A program made the position numbers and the translations under genes. This document shows, in pieces, positions 44,995-54,643 of a DNA stretch of 64,000 bases; the stretch's first letter is position 1, and the number at the start of each line of letters is the position of its first letter. The notes beneath the pieces were generated by a model. The model was not told the DNA's origin. It made no database searches and worked only from the letters and a program-made list of their open reading frames with translations. This DNA comes from UBA1081 sp045537555 (GTDB taxonomy: Bacteria; Bacillota; Clostridia; Oscillospirales; Acutalibacteraceae), in contig JAZSPR010000069.1 of the NCBI GenBank assembly GCA_045537555.1, forward strand, positions 21,296 through 85,295. Reading direction: 5' to 3'.

Positions 44995-45009
44995 ATTTTT
45001 CACCTCAGA

Positions 45010-45936
45010 TTAAAAAATCTCTTTATCAATTTTACCCGTAAAGATATTATTTTCCGTAACAAGGACTGATTTGTCCGGATTTTCTGAAATAATACCGTAA
45101 GCGGGTGAATCTGTTTCGTCGGGAGCAAGGAAAACATTATTTCTTACTTTTATATCATAAACCATAGGTCTGAAAATGATATAGCCCCTGCTCTTACCAT
45201 CTCTGCCACACGGTCCGTCAAAAATATTATTGTAAATTTCAATATTGTTATGAGGTGCATCACCGTGATGTCCTATAGCGGAAAAACCGTCACATTTGAA
45301 TAAATTATTATAAATTTTAATATTACGGCAGACTGTATCATCACGCTTAAAATCAATAAGTGTACCGTCACAGTTATAAACGGGACCGTATGAGCCTTCA
45401 CGGGCAAGATCAATCTGAATTTCCTCATTATAAAGAATTTCATTGACACTTGTGTATGTCGGCCCGTCAAATACACAGTTTCGTACAACTGCATTTTCCG
45501 TTGAATTAATTTCTATCATGTGCCATTGTGAGCAATGAACAAATCGGCAGTTTTCGATTGTGATATTTCTGCAATGAACCGTGTTGACAAGAGTTGACTT
45601 CTCTGTCATATTCTCATTACCGTCAAAAATACCGCCTGAAATCACAACATCATGGGTACCCTCATAGCCTCCCCAATCATATTCTGAATAAGATGCAAGA
45701 AGATATTTTGTAAAAGGTTCACTCGTATTACTTCTGAGAATTACGGCTTTATCTGAAAGTTTGAAAGTCTGGTTTGAATAGAAAATCAGAGCATTGGAAA
45801 CAACATATATTCCGTCGGGAAAATAGACAATGCCGCCCTCTTTCACTTTATCAATACAAGCCTGTAATGCTTTTGTGTCGTCATGAATACCGTCAGCAAA
45901 AACTGACTTATTATTCAACACATTTATAAAATTCAT
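45010..45936 (-). CDS. Right-handed beta-helix (pectate-lyase-superfamily) protein
   Basis: About 308 residues. The N-terminal GIHDDTKALQACIDKV and VYFPDGIYVVS motif is that of the Pectate_lyase_3/GH28-related family. Repeated N/V/I rungs follow (ISGGIFDGN, ITIENCRF, VVRNCVF, IEIYNNIF, VRNNVF). No signal peptide, so it may handle pectin- or rhamnogalacturonan-derived oligosaccharides in the cytoplasm with the GH106-like enzyme next to it. AGGGTGA supports ATG at 45936 over the GTG at 45945. Confidence 0.75.
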   Translation of the reverse strand: MNFINVLNNKSVFADGIHDDTKALQACIDKVKEGGIVYFPDGIYVVSNALIFYSNQTFKLSDKAVILRSNTSEPFTKYLLASYSEYDWGGYEGTHDVVISGGIFDGNENMTEKSTLVNTVHCRNITIENCRFVHCSQWHMIEINSTENAVVRNCVFDGPTYTSVNEILYNEEIQIDLAREGSYGPVYNCDGTLIDFKRDDTVCRNIKIYNNLFKCDGFSAIGHHGDAPHNNIEIYNNIFDGPCGRDGKSRGYIIFRPMVYDIKVRNNVFLAPDETDSPAYGIISENPDKSVLVTENNIFTGKIDKEIF

Positions 45937-45952
45937 TGTTATCACCCTGAAA

Positions 45953-46924
45953 TCAGAAACCGAAATTATTTTCTTTTCTTATTTTTTCGATAATTTTACA
46001 GGACGAAAAAGCCATCTGCTTGCAATAATCGTAATATTCTCTGTTTTTACCGTCCACAAAATCCTTGAATGCTTCAATTTCCTTTGACATAACTACATTT
46101 TCATCAATGACGGGATAAAGCTCCTCTTTTTTTCCGTCATTATAATATCTGTTAATGCCTGTAAGCTTTGAAACAGAGTTTACTGTAATTGCTCCGTTTT
46201 CGCCGAGTATACGACTGCCTAAGAAGCCGTTTGCCGTTTTAGAATAAGTTATTGTAACTGTCTTGTCGCCATAAACAAAAATTAAAGTACCCGTACAGTC
46301 TGCACCCGATTCGAGGAAGTCGGAATGTGAAATTACTTTCACGGGCTCACCGAAAATTTCAAGTGCAAAGTAAACACAGTAAACACCTAAATCCATAAGA
46401 GCACCGGTACACATTTCAGGATTGAAAATATTAGGATTCTCTCCTCTTTTATAAGCTCCGTATTTTGATGAATGCTGTGAAAAATCAATACTTGCGGTTC
46501 TGATTTCACCAAGGTCAGCAATATTGTTCTTTATTATATCAAGACCATCGGAATGCATAGATTTCATTGCTTCAAGGAAGATAAGATTTCTGCTGTCGGC
46601 AATTTCATAAATCTCTTTAAGCTGTTCACTTGTCACAACGGCAGGTTTTTCACATATAACATGTTTACCGCTGAGAAGACACATTTTTGCCTGTTCATAA
46701 TGCAATGAATTGGGACTTGCAATATACACAGCATCTATATTTTCATCAGAGAGCATTTTTTCAAGAGAATAATAATACTTATTTACTTTATTTTTTTCAG
46801 CAAACGCTTTTGCTTTATCCTCACTTCTTGAATAAACCGAATAAACACTTACATTATCAATATAACGGGAAGAATCAATAAAACTTTCTGTTATCCATGA
46901 TGTGCCGATTGTTGCAATATTCAT
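45953..46924 (-). CDS. Gfo/Idh/MocA-family NAD(P)-dependent oxidoreductase
   Basis: 323 residues. The N-terminal nucleotide fold begins NIATIGTSWITESF (the usual second glycine of GxGxxG is replaced), DAVYIASPNSLHYEQA follows, and the CEKP motif carries the catalytic lysine. The C-terminal alpha/beta substrate domain is complete. It would oxidise or reduce a sugar, inositol or sugar acid. First gene of the unit ending with the GH106-like enzyme; GGAGTGGTG precedes the ATG. Confidence 0.88.
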   Translation of the reverse strand: MNIATIGTSWITESFIDSSRYIDNVSVYSVYSRSEDKAKAFAEKNKVNKYYYSLEKMLSDENIDAVYIASPNSLHYEQAKMCLLSGKHVICEKPAVVTSEQLKEIYEIADSRNLIFLEAMKSMHSDGLDIIKNNIADLGEIRTASIDFSQHSSKYGAYKRGENPNIFNPEMCTGALMDLGVYCVYFALEIFGEPVKVISHSDFLESGADCTGTLIFVYGDKTVTITYSKTANGFLGSRILGENGAITVNSVSKLTGINRYYNDGKKEELYPVIDENVVMSKEIEAFKDFVDGKNREYYDYCKQMAFSSCKIIEKIRKENNFGF

Positions 46925-46994
46925 AACACCACTCCGTTCTTGTATAATATAACATAATTATTTTATTTTTTAAATACTTTTTTTATAAAAAGAG

Positions 46995-47023
46995 TAGACA
47001 TATATAAATTTTTTATATATAAT
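46995..47023 (+). promoter_or_regulatory. Promoter of the GNAT-GH13 gene run
   Basis: TAGACA (46995-47000), 17-base spacer and TATAAT (47018-47023), 48 bases before the GNAT start codon. Probably the main promoter of the plus-strand run ending at 55534. Confidence 0.6.
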
Positions 47024-47071
47024 TAAAGTGTTAAATTATGGTCATACATAACATTCAGGGAGAAGTATCTT

Positions 47072-47623
47072 ATGATAATAAGACCTTATCAGGAAAAAGA
47101 CAAAAGCAATGTCAGAAATATCTGTATAGAAACATCAGTCGGGCATGAAGCTCCTGAAAAAGAAAAGCTATTCATTTTGAATCTCTACTGTGACTATTAC
47201 ATTGAACAGGAGCCTCAGAATTGCTTTGTTCTTGCTGATGATAATGATGATGCTGTGGGATATATTCTCTGCAGTGAAAACCTTAAAAGATTTTCAAAAA
47301 ATATGTGTACATACCGATCGCTCATCAAATCAAAGAGTATTATTAAATACCTTTACTCCTGGGGTGAAATCATTTCTCATCTCCCTGCTTCAAAAAAATG
47401 TAAAGCACATATGCACATTGATATACTTCCCCCTTATCAGCACAAGGGCTACGGCACGCACCTTATAAATGCTCTTAAAGAAAGCCTGTCCTCAAAAGGT
47501 GTACATTCTGTTATGCTTGTTGTTAACAGTTCAAATAAAAATGCAGTTAAGTTCTATAAAAAGAACGGCTTTGCATCTTTTCTCAATTTCGGCAAAGGAA
47601 TACTCATGACACTTGATTTCTGA
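47072..47623 (+). CDS. GNAT-family N-acetyltransferase
   Basis: 183 residues. The acetyl-CoA-binding motif A is PPYQHKGYGTHLINAL (about 124-139; Q/RxxGxG), and motif B is VNSSNKNAVKFYKKNGF. The substrate is unknown; the C-terminal VNSSNxxAxxFYxKxGF pattern is common in small-molecule or peptide N-acetylases. GGGAGAAG precedes the ATG. Confidence 0.87.
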   Translation: MIIRPYQEKDKSNVRNICIETSVGHEAPEKEKLFILNLYCDYYIEQEPQNCFVLADDNDDAVGYILCSENLKRFSKNMCTYRSLIKSKSIIKYLYSWGEIISHLPASKKCKAHMHIDILPPYQHKGYGTHLINALKESLSSKGVHSVMLVVNSSNKNAVKFYKKNGFASFLNFGKGILMTLDF

Positions 47624-47632
47624 GGTAAGACA

Positions 47633-49036
47633 ATGGATATCATTACAGGTATAATTTTTATTCTGTTCTCTGCAGTTTCCGTTTCATACGGCTGGGGCAT
47701 GAGAGGAACAATAATCGGCGGTGAAAAGGGTGCTATGCTTCCCGGTGCATTTCTCGGACTTATTATTGCCTTGTTTTCGGGGTCAGAAGTTCTTGCTTCT
47801 TCTCCGTGGATTCTTGCCGGTGTCGGTGCTGTCGGTATGTACTGCGGCGGCAATATGACCTATGCTGAGACACTTCACCTGACAATGCACGAAAAAAATC
47901 CTCCTCATTTTCTTAAAAATATGTTCGGCGGATTATTTCTCAGAGGCGGAATATGGTTCGGTCTTTTCGGCGGATTTATTTCAATGTTTATTTCCGCTGT
48001 TTCAGAGACTTATAATCTTTGGCAGATACTTATATTCTTCGGTTTGCTACCCGTATTTGCACTTGCTTTTTACTATCTATTTAATAAGCCTTACGATAAA
48101 GAAAAAAATATTTTCCCGAAAATCTATTTTTCAATCAAAAGAAAAGAAACCTGGGGCGGACTGCTGGGAATTCTTATTGAAATTATTCTGTTCTCACTTG
48201 TTTTCAGGGACCTTTCAACTTTTGCAATGACAATCGGGTCATTTATCTCGGGTGCCATAGGCTGGCTTATCGCTCAGTTTATGCAGATACGCGCAAAACA
48301 CCCTGTAAAAAACGGAAAAAGATTCCTTGAAAAGCTTGGCAGAAAAAATGCTGTTGATGCTTGGAAAATCATGGAGTGCGTTTTTGGTTTTATCGGCGGA
48401 GGCGGATGTGCAGTAACATTTATCCTTGCAAGACCGTTGTTTGCTGATAAACTGAGATTTATTGATTCAAACGGATATTACTCCATTATTTCAGAAAGCA
48501 AAATCACTTTTGCATTATTTGCAATTTACATTATAATTCTTGCTGTCGATCTGATTCAGTTCTTCATTATTCCGAATGAGAGCAATAAATATAAAAGCTA
48601 TATGAAATTCTGCAGTCTGACGGAATTTGCAATCTACAGTATTATACCTTTCACATTTATTATTTTAGGGGCTTTCAAGGTTGCTTCGCTTGTTTCGGTG
48701 CCGGTTTTAATGCTTGTACTTGCGCAGGAATTTGCAGAAAAATTTAATAAAACAGGACATATAAATCCTCGAGGAAAGATACCGCTGTTTCTTCCCGTTA
48801 CTGCTGTTTTTATATTCATATTTTTAAAAAATGTAAGTTTAAATATTGTTGCTGTAATGTTAATTTATTCTGTAATTTATGAAGCTGCTTTTTTTGGCAT
48901 GAACTATATTGAACACGGCAGTATAAAACTTTCACCAAGTGAAAAAACAGTCCACTCATACTTTATAATATGCTGTGTACTGATAATGATAATGACAATT
49001 TTAATTCAGGGAGAAATAATATGCTTAAAGACGTAA
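47633..49036 (+). CDS. Conserved polytopic membrane protein of unknown function
   Basis: 467 residues with about twelve hydrophobic segments. The N-terminus has a distinctive YGWGMRGTIIGGEKGAMLPG stretch with charged residues between helices 1 and 2, and another glycine-rich helix FGFIGGGGCAV near 255. Such invariant-looking charged-glycine motifs suggest a transporter or membrane enzyme, but no family with known function is recognised. GAGGTAAG precedes the ATG, 9 bases after the GNAT gene; its last 16 bases overlap the HAD gene. Confidence 0.65.
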   Translation: MDIITGIIFILFSAVSVSYGWGMRGTIIGGEKGAMLPGAFLGLIIALFSGSEVLASSPWILAGVGAVGMYCGGNMTYAETLHLTMHEKNPPHFLKNMFGGLFLRGGIWFGLFGGFISMFISAVSETYNLWQILIFFGLLPVFALAFYYLFNKPYDKEKNIFPKIYFSIKRKETWGGLLGILIEIILFSLVFRDLSTFAMTIGSFISGAIGWLIAQFMQIRAKHPVKNGKRFLEKLGRKNAVDAWKIMECVFGFIGGGGCAVTFILARPLFADKLRFIDSNGYYSIISESKITFALFAIYIIILAVDLIQFFIIPNESNKYKSYMKFCSLTEFAIYSIIPFTFIILGAFKVASLVSVPVLMLVLAQEFAEKFNKTGHINPRGKIPLFLPVTAVFIFIFLKNVSLNIVAVMLIYSVIYEAAFFGMNYIEHGSIKLSPSEKTVHSYFIICCVLIMIMTILIQGEIICLKT

Positions 49037-49797
49037 AATACTTCATAATCGACATGGACGGCACATTTTATCTCGGTGATAATATGATTGAGGGTGCAAA
49101 CGAATTCACGGATGCACTTCCCGAAAAGGGCAAGGACTTTTACTTTTTCACAAACAACTCATCACACGATGCCGCAGAATGTCTTCACAAACTAATTAAA
49201 ATCGGCTACCCCGTGCCTGAAGAGAAAATTATTATTTCTTCTCACGTTGCCATTGATTTCATTGAGAGAAACAGAAACGGTAAGAGAATCTATCTTCTCG
49301 GCAATGAGAACTTCACAAGGGATTGCGTAAAAGCAGGGATTAATCTTGTTGACGACAATCCCGATATAGTTCTTCTTGGTTTTGACACCACACTCACTTA
49401 TGAAAAAATCAACAAAGCCGCAAACTTTATTGCAAACGGTGCCGAATACATCGCAACACATCCCGATAAAAACTGTCCTCTTGCAGTAGGTTTCATGCCC
49501 GACACAGGCTCAATGATTGAACTTTTTGCCGCTTCAACAAGCAGATATCCTGATATTATCATCGGCAAGCCCTACGGACATACCGTAGATTATGTTACAA
49601 ACAAACTCGGCTGTACAAGAGAAGAAATCTGTTTTATCGGCGACAGGCTCGAAACAGATATTGCAATCGGTATGAAAAACGGCACAAAGAGTGTACTTGT
49701 TTATTCAGGTGTCACAACACCCGAAATGTATGAAAATTCTGACATAAAGGCTACCTGCACAGCAGAAAGCCTTAAATATCTCAAAGAATATATCTGA
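49021..49797 (+). CDS. HAD-IIA hydrolase (NagD/phosphoglycolate-phosphatase-like)
   Basis: 258 residues. Motif I IDMDGTFYLG, motif II FFTNNSS, GKPYGHTVDY (motif III lysine) and motif IV IGDRLETDI define the NagD/AraL branch of HAD phosphatases. Such enzymes clear sugar phosphates such as phosphoglycolate or glycerol phosphate. An in-frame ATG at 48970 would lie deep inside the preceding gene; GGGAG and the motif position support the ATG at 49021. Confidence 0.9.
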   Translation: MLKDVKYFIIDMDGTFYLGDNMIEGANEFTDALPEKGKDFYFFTNNSSHDAAECLHKLIKIGYPVPEEKIIISSHVAIDFIERNRNGKRIYLLGNENFTRDCVKAGINLVDDNPDIVLLGFDTTLTYEKINKAANFIANGAEYIATHPDKNCPLAVGFMPDTGSMIELFAASTSRYPDIIIGKPYGHTVDYVTNKLGCTREEICFIGDRLETDIAIGMKNGTKSVLVYSGVTTPEMYENSDIKATCTAESLKYLKEYI

Positions 49798-49816
49798 CGG
49801 AAAGGAATTGATTCAA

Positions 49817-51496
49817 ATGAGTGAAAACATCAAAAAATGCTGGTACAAGGAAATGGCGGTTTATCAGATATGGCCCCGTTCATTCTGTGACGGTAACGGT
49901 GACGGCGTAGGTGACCTTATCGGTATTCTTTCAAAACTCGATTACATAAAGAGCCTTGGTGTTGATGCTATCTGGTTCTCTCCTCTTTACGAATCACCCG
50001 GTAAAGACCACGGCTACGATATCTCCGATTACAGAAAGATTGCTTCATATTTCGGCACAAACGAAGATTTCAAAGCTGTTCTTGACGGTGCTCATGAAAG
50101 AGGTCTCAAAGTTATTATGGACCTTGTTATCAACCACACTTCAGACCAGCACGAATGGTTCAAACAGAGTAAAAATCCCGACAGCCCTTACAGAGATTAC
50201 TATTTCTGGAGAAAAGGCAGGTGCGGAAACAAGCTCCCTCCCAATGACTGGCAGTCAAACTTCTCAGGAAGTGCATGGGAATTTGATGAAGAGGCTGATG
50301 CATGGTATCTTCACCTTTTTGCAAAGGAACAGCCTGACCTCAACCACGACAATCCTAAAGTCCGTCAGGAAGTCAAGGATATTATGAAATTCTGGCTCGA
50401 CATGGGAGTTGATGGTTTCCGTGAGGATGTTATCACTTATATTTCAAAGGATGCAGGTCTTCCTGACGGTTTGCCCGTGCCCATTATCGGCGGTATGGAG
50501 CATTATATGGACGGTCCTCATCTTCACGATTATCTTGCTGAATTCAAGCATGATGTTCTCGACAAATATGACACCGTAACAATCGGTGAAGCTCCTATGA
50601 TGACTACAAAAAAAGCTCTCAAGCACATCACAGAGGGTCCCGATCAGGTTCTTAATATGATGTTCAGTTTTCAGCATATGGAAGCAGACTGTTTCCTCAA
50701 CAGCTGGCTTCACACTCCTTTTTATCTTAAAAAGCTCAAAACTGTATACAACAACTGGCAGACAGAACTCTACGGTAAAGCATGGAACGCAAACTACCTT
50801 GAAAACCACGACCAGCCCCGAGTTATCAGCCGTTACGGTAATGAAAAATTCCGTGTTGAAAGCGGAAAGATGCTTGCAACAATGTATATGTGCCTTTCAG
50901 GTACTCCCTTTATCTATCAGGGTCAGGAAATCGGTATGACGAACATATCACTTCCTTCAATTGATATGTACGAAGATGTTTCAACCGTTACCGTTTACAA
51001 AATGGTAAGTAAGATTCTGCCCAAAGAAACAACAATGAAGATGGCAAGATATGCTTCAAGAGACAATGCAAGAACTCCCGTTCAGTGGTCTGCAGAAAAG
51101 AATGCAGGCTTCACAACAGCAGACAAGCCCTGGTTCCACATCAACCCCAATTACACCGAAATCAACGTTGAAGCGGCAGAAAAAGACCCTGATTCAATTC
51201 TTCATTATTACAGAAAGCTCATCAGATTCCGTAAAGAAAATGAAATTGTGATTTACGGTCAGTACAAAGAACATTACCATGACAGAAAAGACCTTTTCGT
51301 TTATTCAAGACACTATAAAGATCAGAGAATGCTCGTAATATGTTCATTCAATGAAAATCCGATGATTTTCGATGCACCCGCAGGTTTCAACCTTTCAGAA
51401 GGTGAACTTGTAATGAATACATACAATGATGTTAAAACAAACGGTAACAGTTGCATTCTTAAGCCCTATGAAGCAAGAGTTTATCTTTTTAAATAA
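49817..51496 (+). CDS. GH13 oligo-1,6-glucosidase/alpha-glucosidase
   Basis: About 559 residues, cytoplasmic GH13 subfamily 31 type. The N-terminal YQIWPRSFCDGNGDGVGDL, the VINHTSDQHEWF stretch, the nucleophile Asp in GVDGFREDVI, the acid/base Glu in TIGEAP and the transition-state Asp in ENHDQPR are all present. Glu follows the Arg where many relatives have Met or Leu. It would hydrolyse isomaltose-, sucrose- or trehalose-like imported sugars. A TTG at 49808 is in frame, but AAAGGA sets the start at ATG 49817. Confidence 0.93.
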   Translation: MSENIKKCWYKEMAVYQIWPRSFCDGNGDGVGDLIGILSKLDYIKSLGVDAIWFSPLYESPGKDHGYDISDYRKIASYFGTNEDFKAVLDGAHERGLKVIMDLVINHTSDQHEWFKQSKNPDSPYRDYYFWRKGRCGNKLPPNDWQSNFSGSAWEFDEEADAWYLHLFAKEQPDLNHDNPKVRQEVKDIMKFWLDMGVDGFREDVITYISKDAGLPDGLPVPIIGGMEHYMDGPHLHDYLAEFKHDVLDKYDTVTIGEAPMMTTKKALKHITEGPDQVLNMMFSFQHMEADCFLNSWLHTPFYLKKLKTVYNNWQTELYGKAWNANYLENHDQPRVISRYGNEKFRVESGKMLATMYMCLSGTPFIYQGQEIGMTNISLPSIDMYEDVSTVTVYKMVSKILPKETTMKMARYASRDNARTPVQWSAEKNAGFTTADKPWFHINPNYTEINVEAAEKDPDSILHYYRKLIRFRKENEIVIYGQYKEHYHDRKDLFVYSRHYKDQRMLVICSFNENPMIFDAPAGFNLSEGELVMNTYNDVKTNGNSCILKPYEARVYLFK

Positions 51497-51505
51497 GGTG
51501 ATATA

Positions 51506-52453
51506 ATGTCAATAATCAGAACTGAAGCTTATTATAAATCCACCACAGGTGAAGATTTAATAAGAACATTGATATGGAGAAACGACGAACTTCCCCCCAT
51601 GGGTGTTGTTCAGATTTCCCACGGACTTACCGACCACATTGACCGTTATGACAGATTTGCAAGATTTATTTGTGAACAAGGATATGTTGTATGCGGTAAT
51701 GACCATCTCGGACACGGTATTGCAGCCGCTAAAAGCGGAAAACTCGGCAATTTCGGTGAACGTGATACTGATATCCGTATGGTAGACGACATGAATGTCC
51801 TTACAAACATCATGAAGAAAAAATACCCCGATATGCCCTATTATCTCTTAGGACATTCAATGGGCTCATTTCTTGCAAGACTTTATACGGCACAGTTCGG
51901 TGACGGACTTTCGGGACTAATTCTTTGCGGAACAACGCACCTCGGAGGAAAGTTATCAGTTTTTTCGGAATGGGTACTCCCCCTCGGTGAGATGATCGGT
52001 GCCGACAAATATTCCGATACGGGAAGTGAAGTCCTCGGAAAAATTACGGCAAAATATTTCAAAGAGGATGATGAAAGTGCATGGCTGTCTGTCAGCCGTG
52101 AAAACAGAGACGAAGCTCTTAACGACCCGTATTTCGATTATCCAATAACAAATGCGAGTGCCATGATGGTTGCAAAAATGCTTCTCAGAGCATCTTCGGA
52201 TGACTGTTATGCAATGATTCCGCAAGGGCTTCCCGTTATGCTCATTTCCGGCGGTAAGGACCCTATAGGATTTTTCGGAAGAGGTGTTCTTTCTGCTTGT
52301 GATAAATACGAATACTACGGAGCAGATACATTTATGAAGATTTATCCGGGACTCCGTCATGAAATACTCAATGAAGACGACTACGAGGGTATTTATAACG
52401 ATATCCTTGAATGGCTTAACAATAACAATAGTTACACAGGAGAATTTATATGA
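51506..52453 (+). CDS. Alpha/beta hydrolase (monoacylglycerol lipase/lysophospholipase type)
   Basis: 315 residues. ISHGLTDHIDRYDRFA (oxyanion region), the nucleophile elbow LLGHSMGS, GGKDPIG (acid) and GLRHEIL (histidine) give a full catalytic triad in the usual order. No signal peptide. It probably hydrolyses monoacylglycerols or lysophospholipids. AAGGTGA precedes the ATG; its stop overlaps the next gene by 4 bases (ATGA). Confidence 0.9.
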   Translation: MSIIRTEAYYKSTTGEDLIRTLIWRNDELPPMGVVQISHGLTDHIDRYDRFARFICEQGYVVCGNDHLGHGIAAAKSGKLGNFGERDTDIRMVDDMNVLTNIMKKKYPDMPYYLLGHSMGSFLARLYTAQFGDGLSGLILCGTTHLGGKLSVFSEWVLPLGEMIGADKYSDTGSEVLGKITAKYFKEDDESAWLSVSRENRDEALNDPYFDYPITNASAMMVAKMLLRASSDDCYAMIPQGLPVMLISGGKDPIGFFGRGVLSACDKYEYYGADTFMKIYPGLRHEILNEDDYEGIYNDILEWLNNNNSYTGEFI

Positions 52454-54624
52454 AAAAATCAACATTCAATCTCGGCGAATTCAGACAGCTCGATAAAGTT
52501 TTTCTGACTGCTGATAACGGAATTGACTGCGAAAATGTCACATCAGTTGCATTTGACGGTGAAACACTTTACATAGCACAGCCCGACGGTGTTTTTGAAT
52601 ATGCAGACGGCAAAATGAAAAAAACTGCAATCGGTGCATCAAAGATTTTCTCAGCAGACGGTAAGCTTTACGGTGCTGTGGGAAACAACCTCTGCGAAAT
52701 CAAGAAAGGCAAGCTCAAGAAAATTGCTGAATTCACATCTCCCGTCAAAGATATCTCTGTAGCTCTTGACGGCTCATTCTGGCTTATCACCGAAACAAAC
52801 CTTTATCTTAAAAAAGATGACGGTTTTGAAGAAATTGTGGACCTTCCCGAAGGTACAGTCTGTGTTGCCGCCCTTGACAACAAAGCAAAGTACGGTGAAA
52901 CAGTTTACATCGGCTCTCAGGTTGAAGGTTTTATGTCAATGAAGGGCAAACGACGTCATTGGGCGGAGCTTATCCCTGAAATGACCCCCGTACTTTCAAG
53001 AAGCATCAACTGTGTTTCAATCGACAGTCTCGGTCATATATGGGTCGGCTCAGATGAAGGTCTAAATATCTATGACGGCAGAAATTTCTGGTTCAACGGT
53101 AATGACTTCTACTCTGTTCCCACAGGTTCTTTCAATGATATGTACTTTGCAAAGGACGGCAAGAAGTATTTTGCAACAAACACAGGCATTGTTACACTTA
53201 TCGAAGGTAAGATTTCATACTATTCATTCGGCGCATGGCTTATGCATCCAACTGTTACAAAGATTTCCGTTTCAGATAAGGGTACAATTGCAGCTGTTAC
53301 TCCCAGAGGTATCAGTATTATCACAACAAAAATTATGACGCTTGAACAAAAAGCTGCACACTACGATGCAATGGCTGTTAAATACTTCACAAGAAACGAA
53401 GGATATCAGGTTTCAAGAGAGCTGAGAAAATACGGTGACCTTGAATCAGGCTGGCTTCCCAATTCTGATAATGACGGTCTCTTCACAGGTCTTTACTGTG
53501 CAAGTCAATGTTTCCGTTATGCTGTAACAGGCTCTGAAGAAGCAAAAGCAAATGCAAAAAAAGCCGTAGAGGCTATGATTAAGCTCACAGAAATCACAGG
53601 CAAAAAAGGCTTCACCGCTAGAGCCACAAGATATTCTCACGAAGAAAACTTCATGACCGGCAACCGTGAGGAATGGCATGTCTGCGAGGACAACCCCGAC
53701 TGCGAATGGCTGGGCGAAACATCAAGTGACGAAATGACAGGTCACTATTATGCATACGGCATCTATTTTGACCTCGTTGCCGACAAAAAAGAGAAAAAGA
53801 GAATTGCGGAAGTTGTGAAAACTATCACAGACCACATTCTCGAAAACAACTTCCACCTCTGCGATGTTGACGGTGTTCCCACCACATGGGCAAACTGGGA
53901 ACCCGATCTTCTCAACAATGACGACAGATGGTACTATGAAAGAGGTACAAACTCACTCGAAATCCTTTCATTCCTTAAGACTACGTATCACGTAACAGGC
54001 GAAGAAAAGTACAATGATGTTTACAACATGCTCATCAAGAAGCATCATTATGCAATGAACTGTATGCAGTACAAGTGTGAAGACGGTCACCTTGCTCACA
54101 TTGATGACCAGCTCGACTTCACAAACATCTATCCCCTTATCGTTTACACAGAAAACGAAGCACATAACGAAATCTACAAAATGGGTCTTACACATCATTT
54201 TGACTATGAAAAGATTGAACGTTCACCTATGTTCAATATCACTTACGGTGCGCTTACAAACAATCCTTGTGACATCGAAAATGCCGCAAAATCACTCTCG
54301 GAAATGAACCTTGACCTTATCCGTTGGCCTGTATTCAACAGCTACAGAAAGGATATTGTATGGGATACGGAGCAGGAAGCAATGGGTGCTCCAGCACAGC
54401 TCAAGTACCCCGTTGAATACGGCTCAAGAGTCCTTGTTCATTACGACGGAAACCAGTGCGTATGCGACTCAGGTTGTCAGGAATTTGTAAATGTAAATAA
54501 CAAGACCGTTAACAGAACATCAACACTACCCTCAACAGGTGCAAACGGCATGCGTGCAATGATGCCCTATATTTATCTTCTTCCCTACTGGATGGGCAGA
54601 TATTACGGTCTCTTAGGAGATTAA
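52450..54624 (+). CDS. Beta-propeller fused to an (alpha/alpha) barrel-like domain, function unknown
   Basis: 724 residues without signal peptide. Residues about 20-300 contain repeats of the two-component-propeller type (DSLGHIWVGSDEGLNIYDGR, DGKKYFATNTGIVTL). From about 310 onward a helix-rich region rich in paired aromatic and acidic residues (WLPNSDNDGLFTGLYCASQC, DEMTGHYYAYGIYFDL, WANWEPDLLNNDDRWYYERG) resembles (alpha/alpha)6 barrels of glycan-degrading enzymes. Three acidic patches could hold catalytic carboxylates, but I recognise no family. A nested partner is likely: it overlaps the lipase-like gene and follows GH13. Confidence 0.55.
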   Translation: MKKSTFNLGEFRQLDKVFLTADNGIDCENVTSVAFDGETLYIAQPDGVFEYADGKMKKTAIGASKIFSADGKLYGAVGNNLCEIKKGKLKKIAEFTSPVKDISVALDGSFWLITETNLYLKKDDGFEEIVDLPEGTVCVAALDNKAKYGETVYIGSQVEGFMSMKGKRRHWAELIPEMTPVLSRSINCVSIDSLGHIWVGSDEGLNIYDGRNFWFNGNDFYSVPTGSFNDMYFAKDGKKYFATNTGIVTLIEGKISYYSFGAWLMHPTVTKISVSDKGTIAAVTPRGISIITTKIMTLEQKAAHYDAMAVKYFTRNEGYQVSRELRKYGDLESGWLPNSDNDGLFTGLYCASQCFRYAVTGSEEAKANAKKAVEAMIKLTEITGKKGFTARATRYSHEENFMTGNREEWHVCEDNPDCEWLGETSSDEMTGHYYAYGIYFDLVADKKEKKRIAEVVKTITDHILENNFHLCDVDGVPTTWANWEPDLLNNDDRWYYERGTNSLEILSFLKTTYHVTGEEKYNDVYNMLIKKHHYAMNCMQYKCEDGHLAHIDDQLDFTNIYPLIVYTENEAHNEIYKMGLTHHFDYEKIERSPMFNITYGALTNNPCDIENAAKSLSEMNLDLIRWPVFNSYRKDIVWDTEQEAMGAPAQLKYPVEYGSRVLVHYDGNQCVCDSGCQEFVNVNNKTVNRTSTLPSTGANGMRAMMPYIYLLPYWMGRYYGLLGD

Positions 54625-54643
54625 TCAAAAGGAGTTTTTTATT

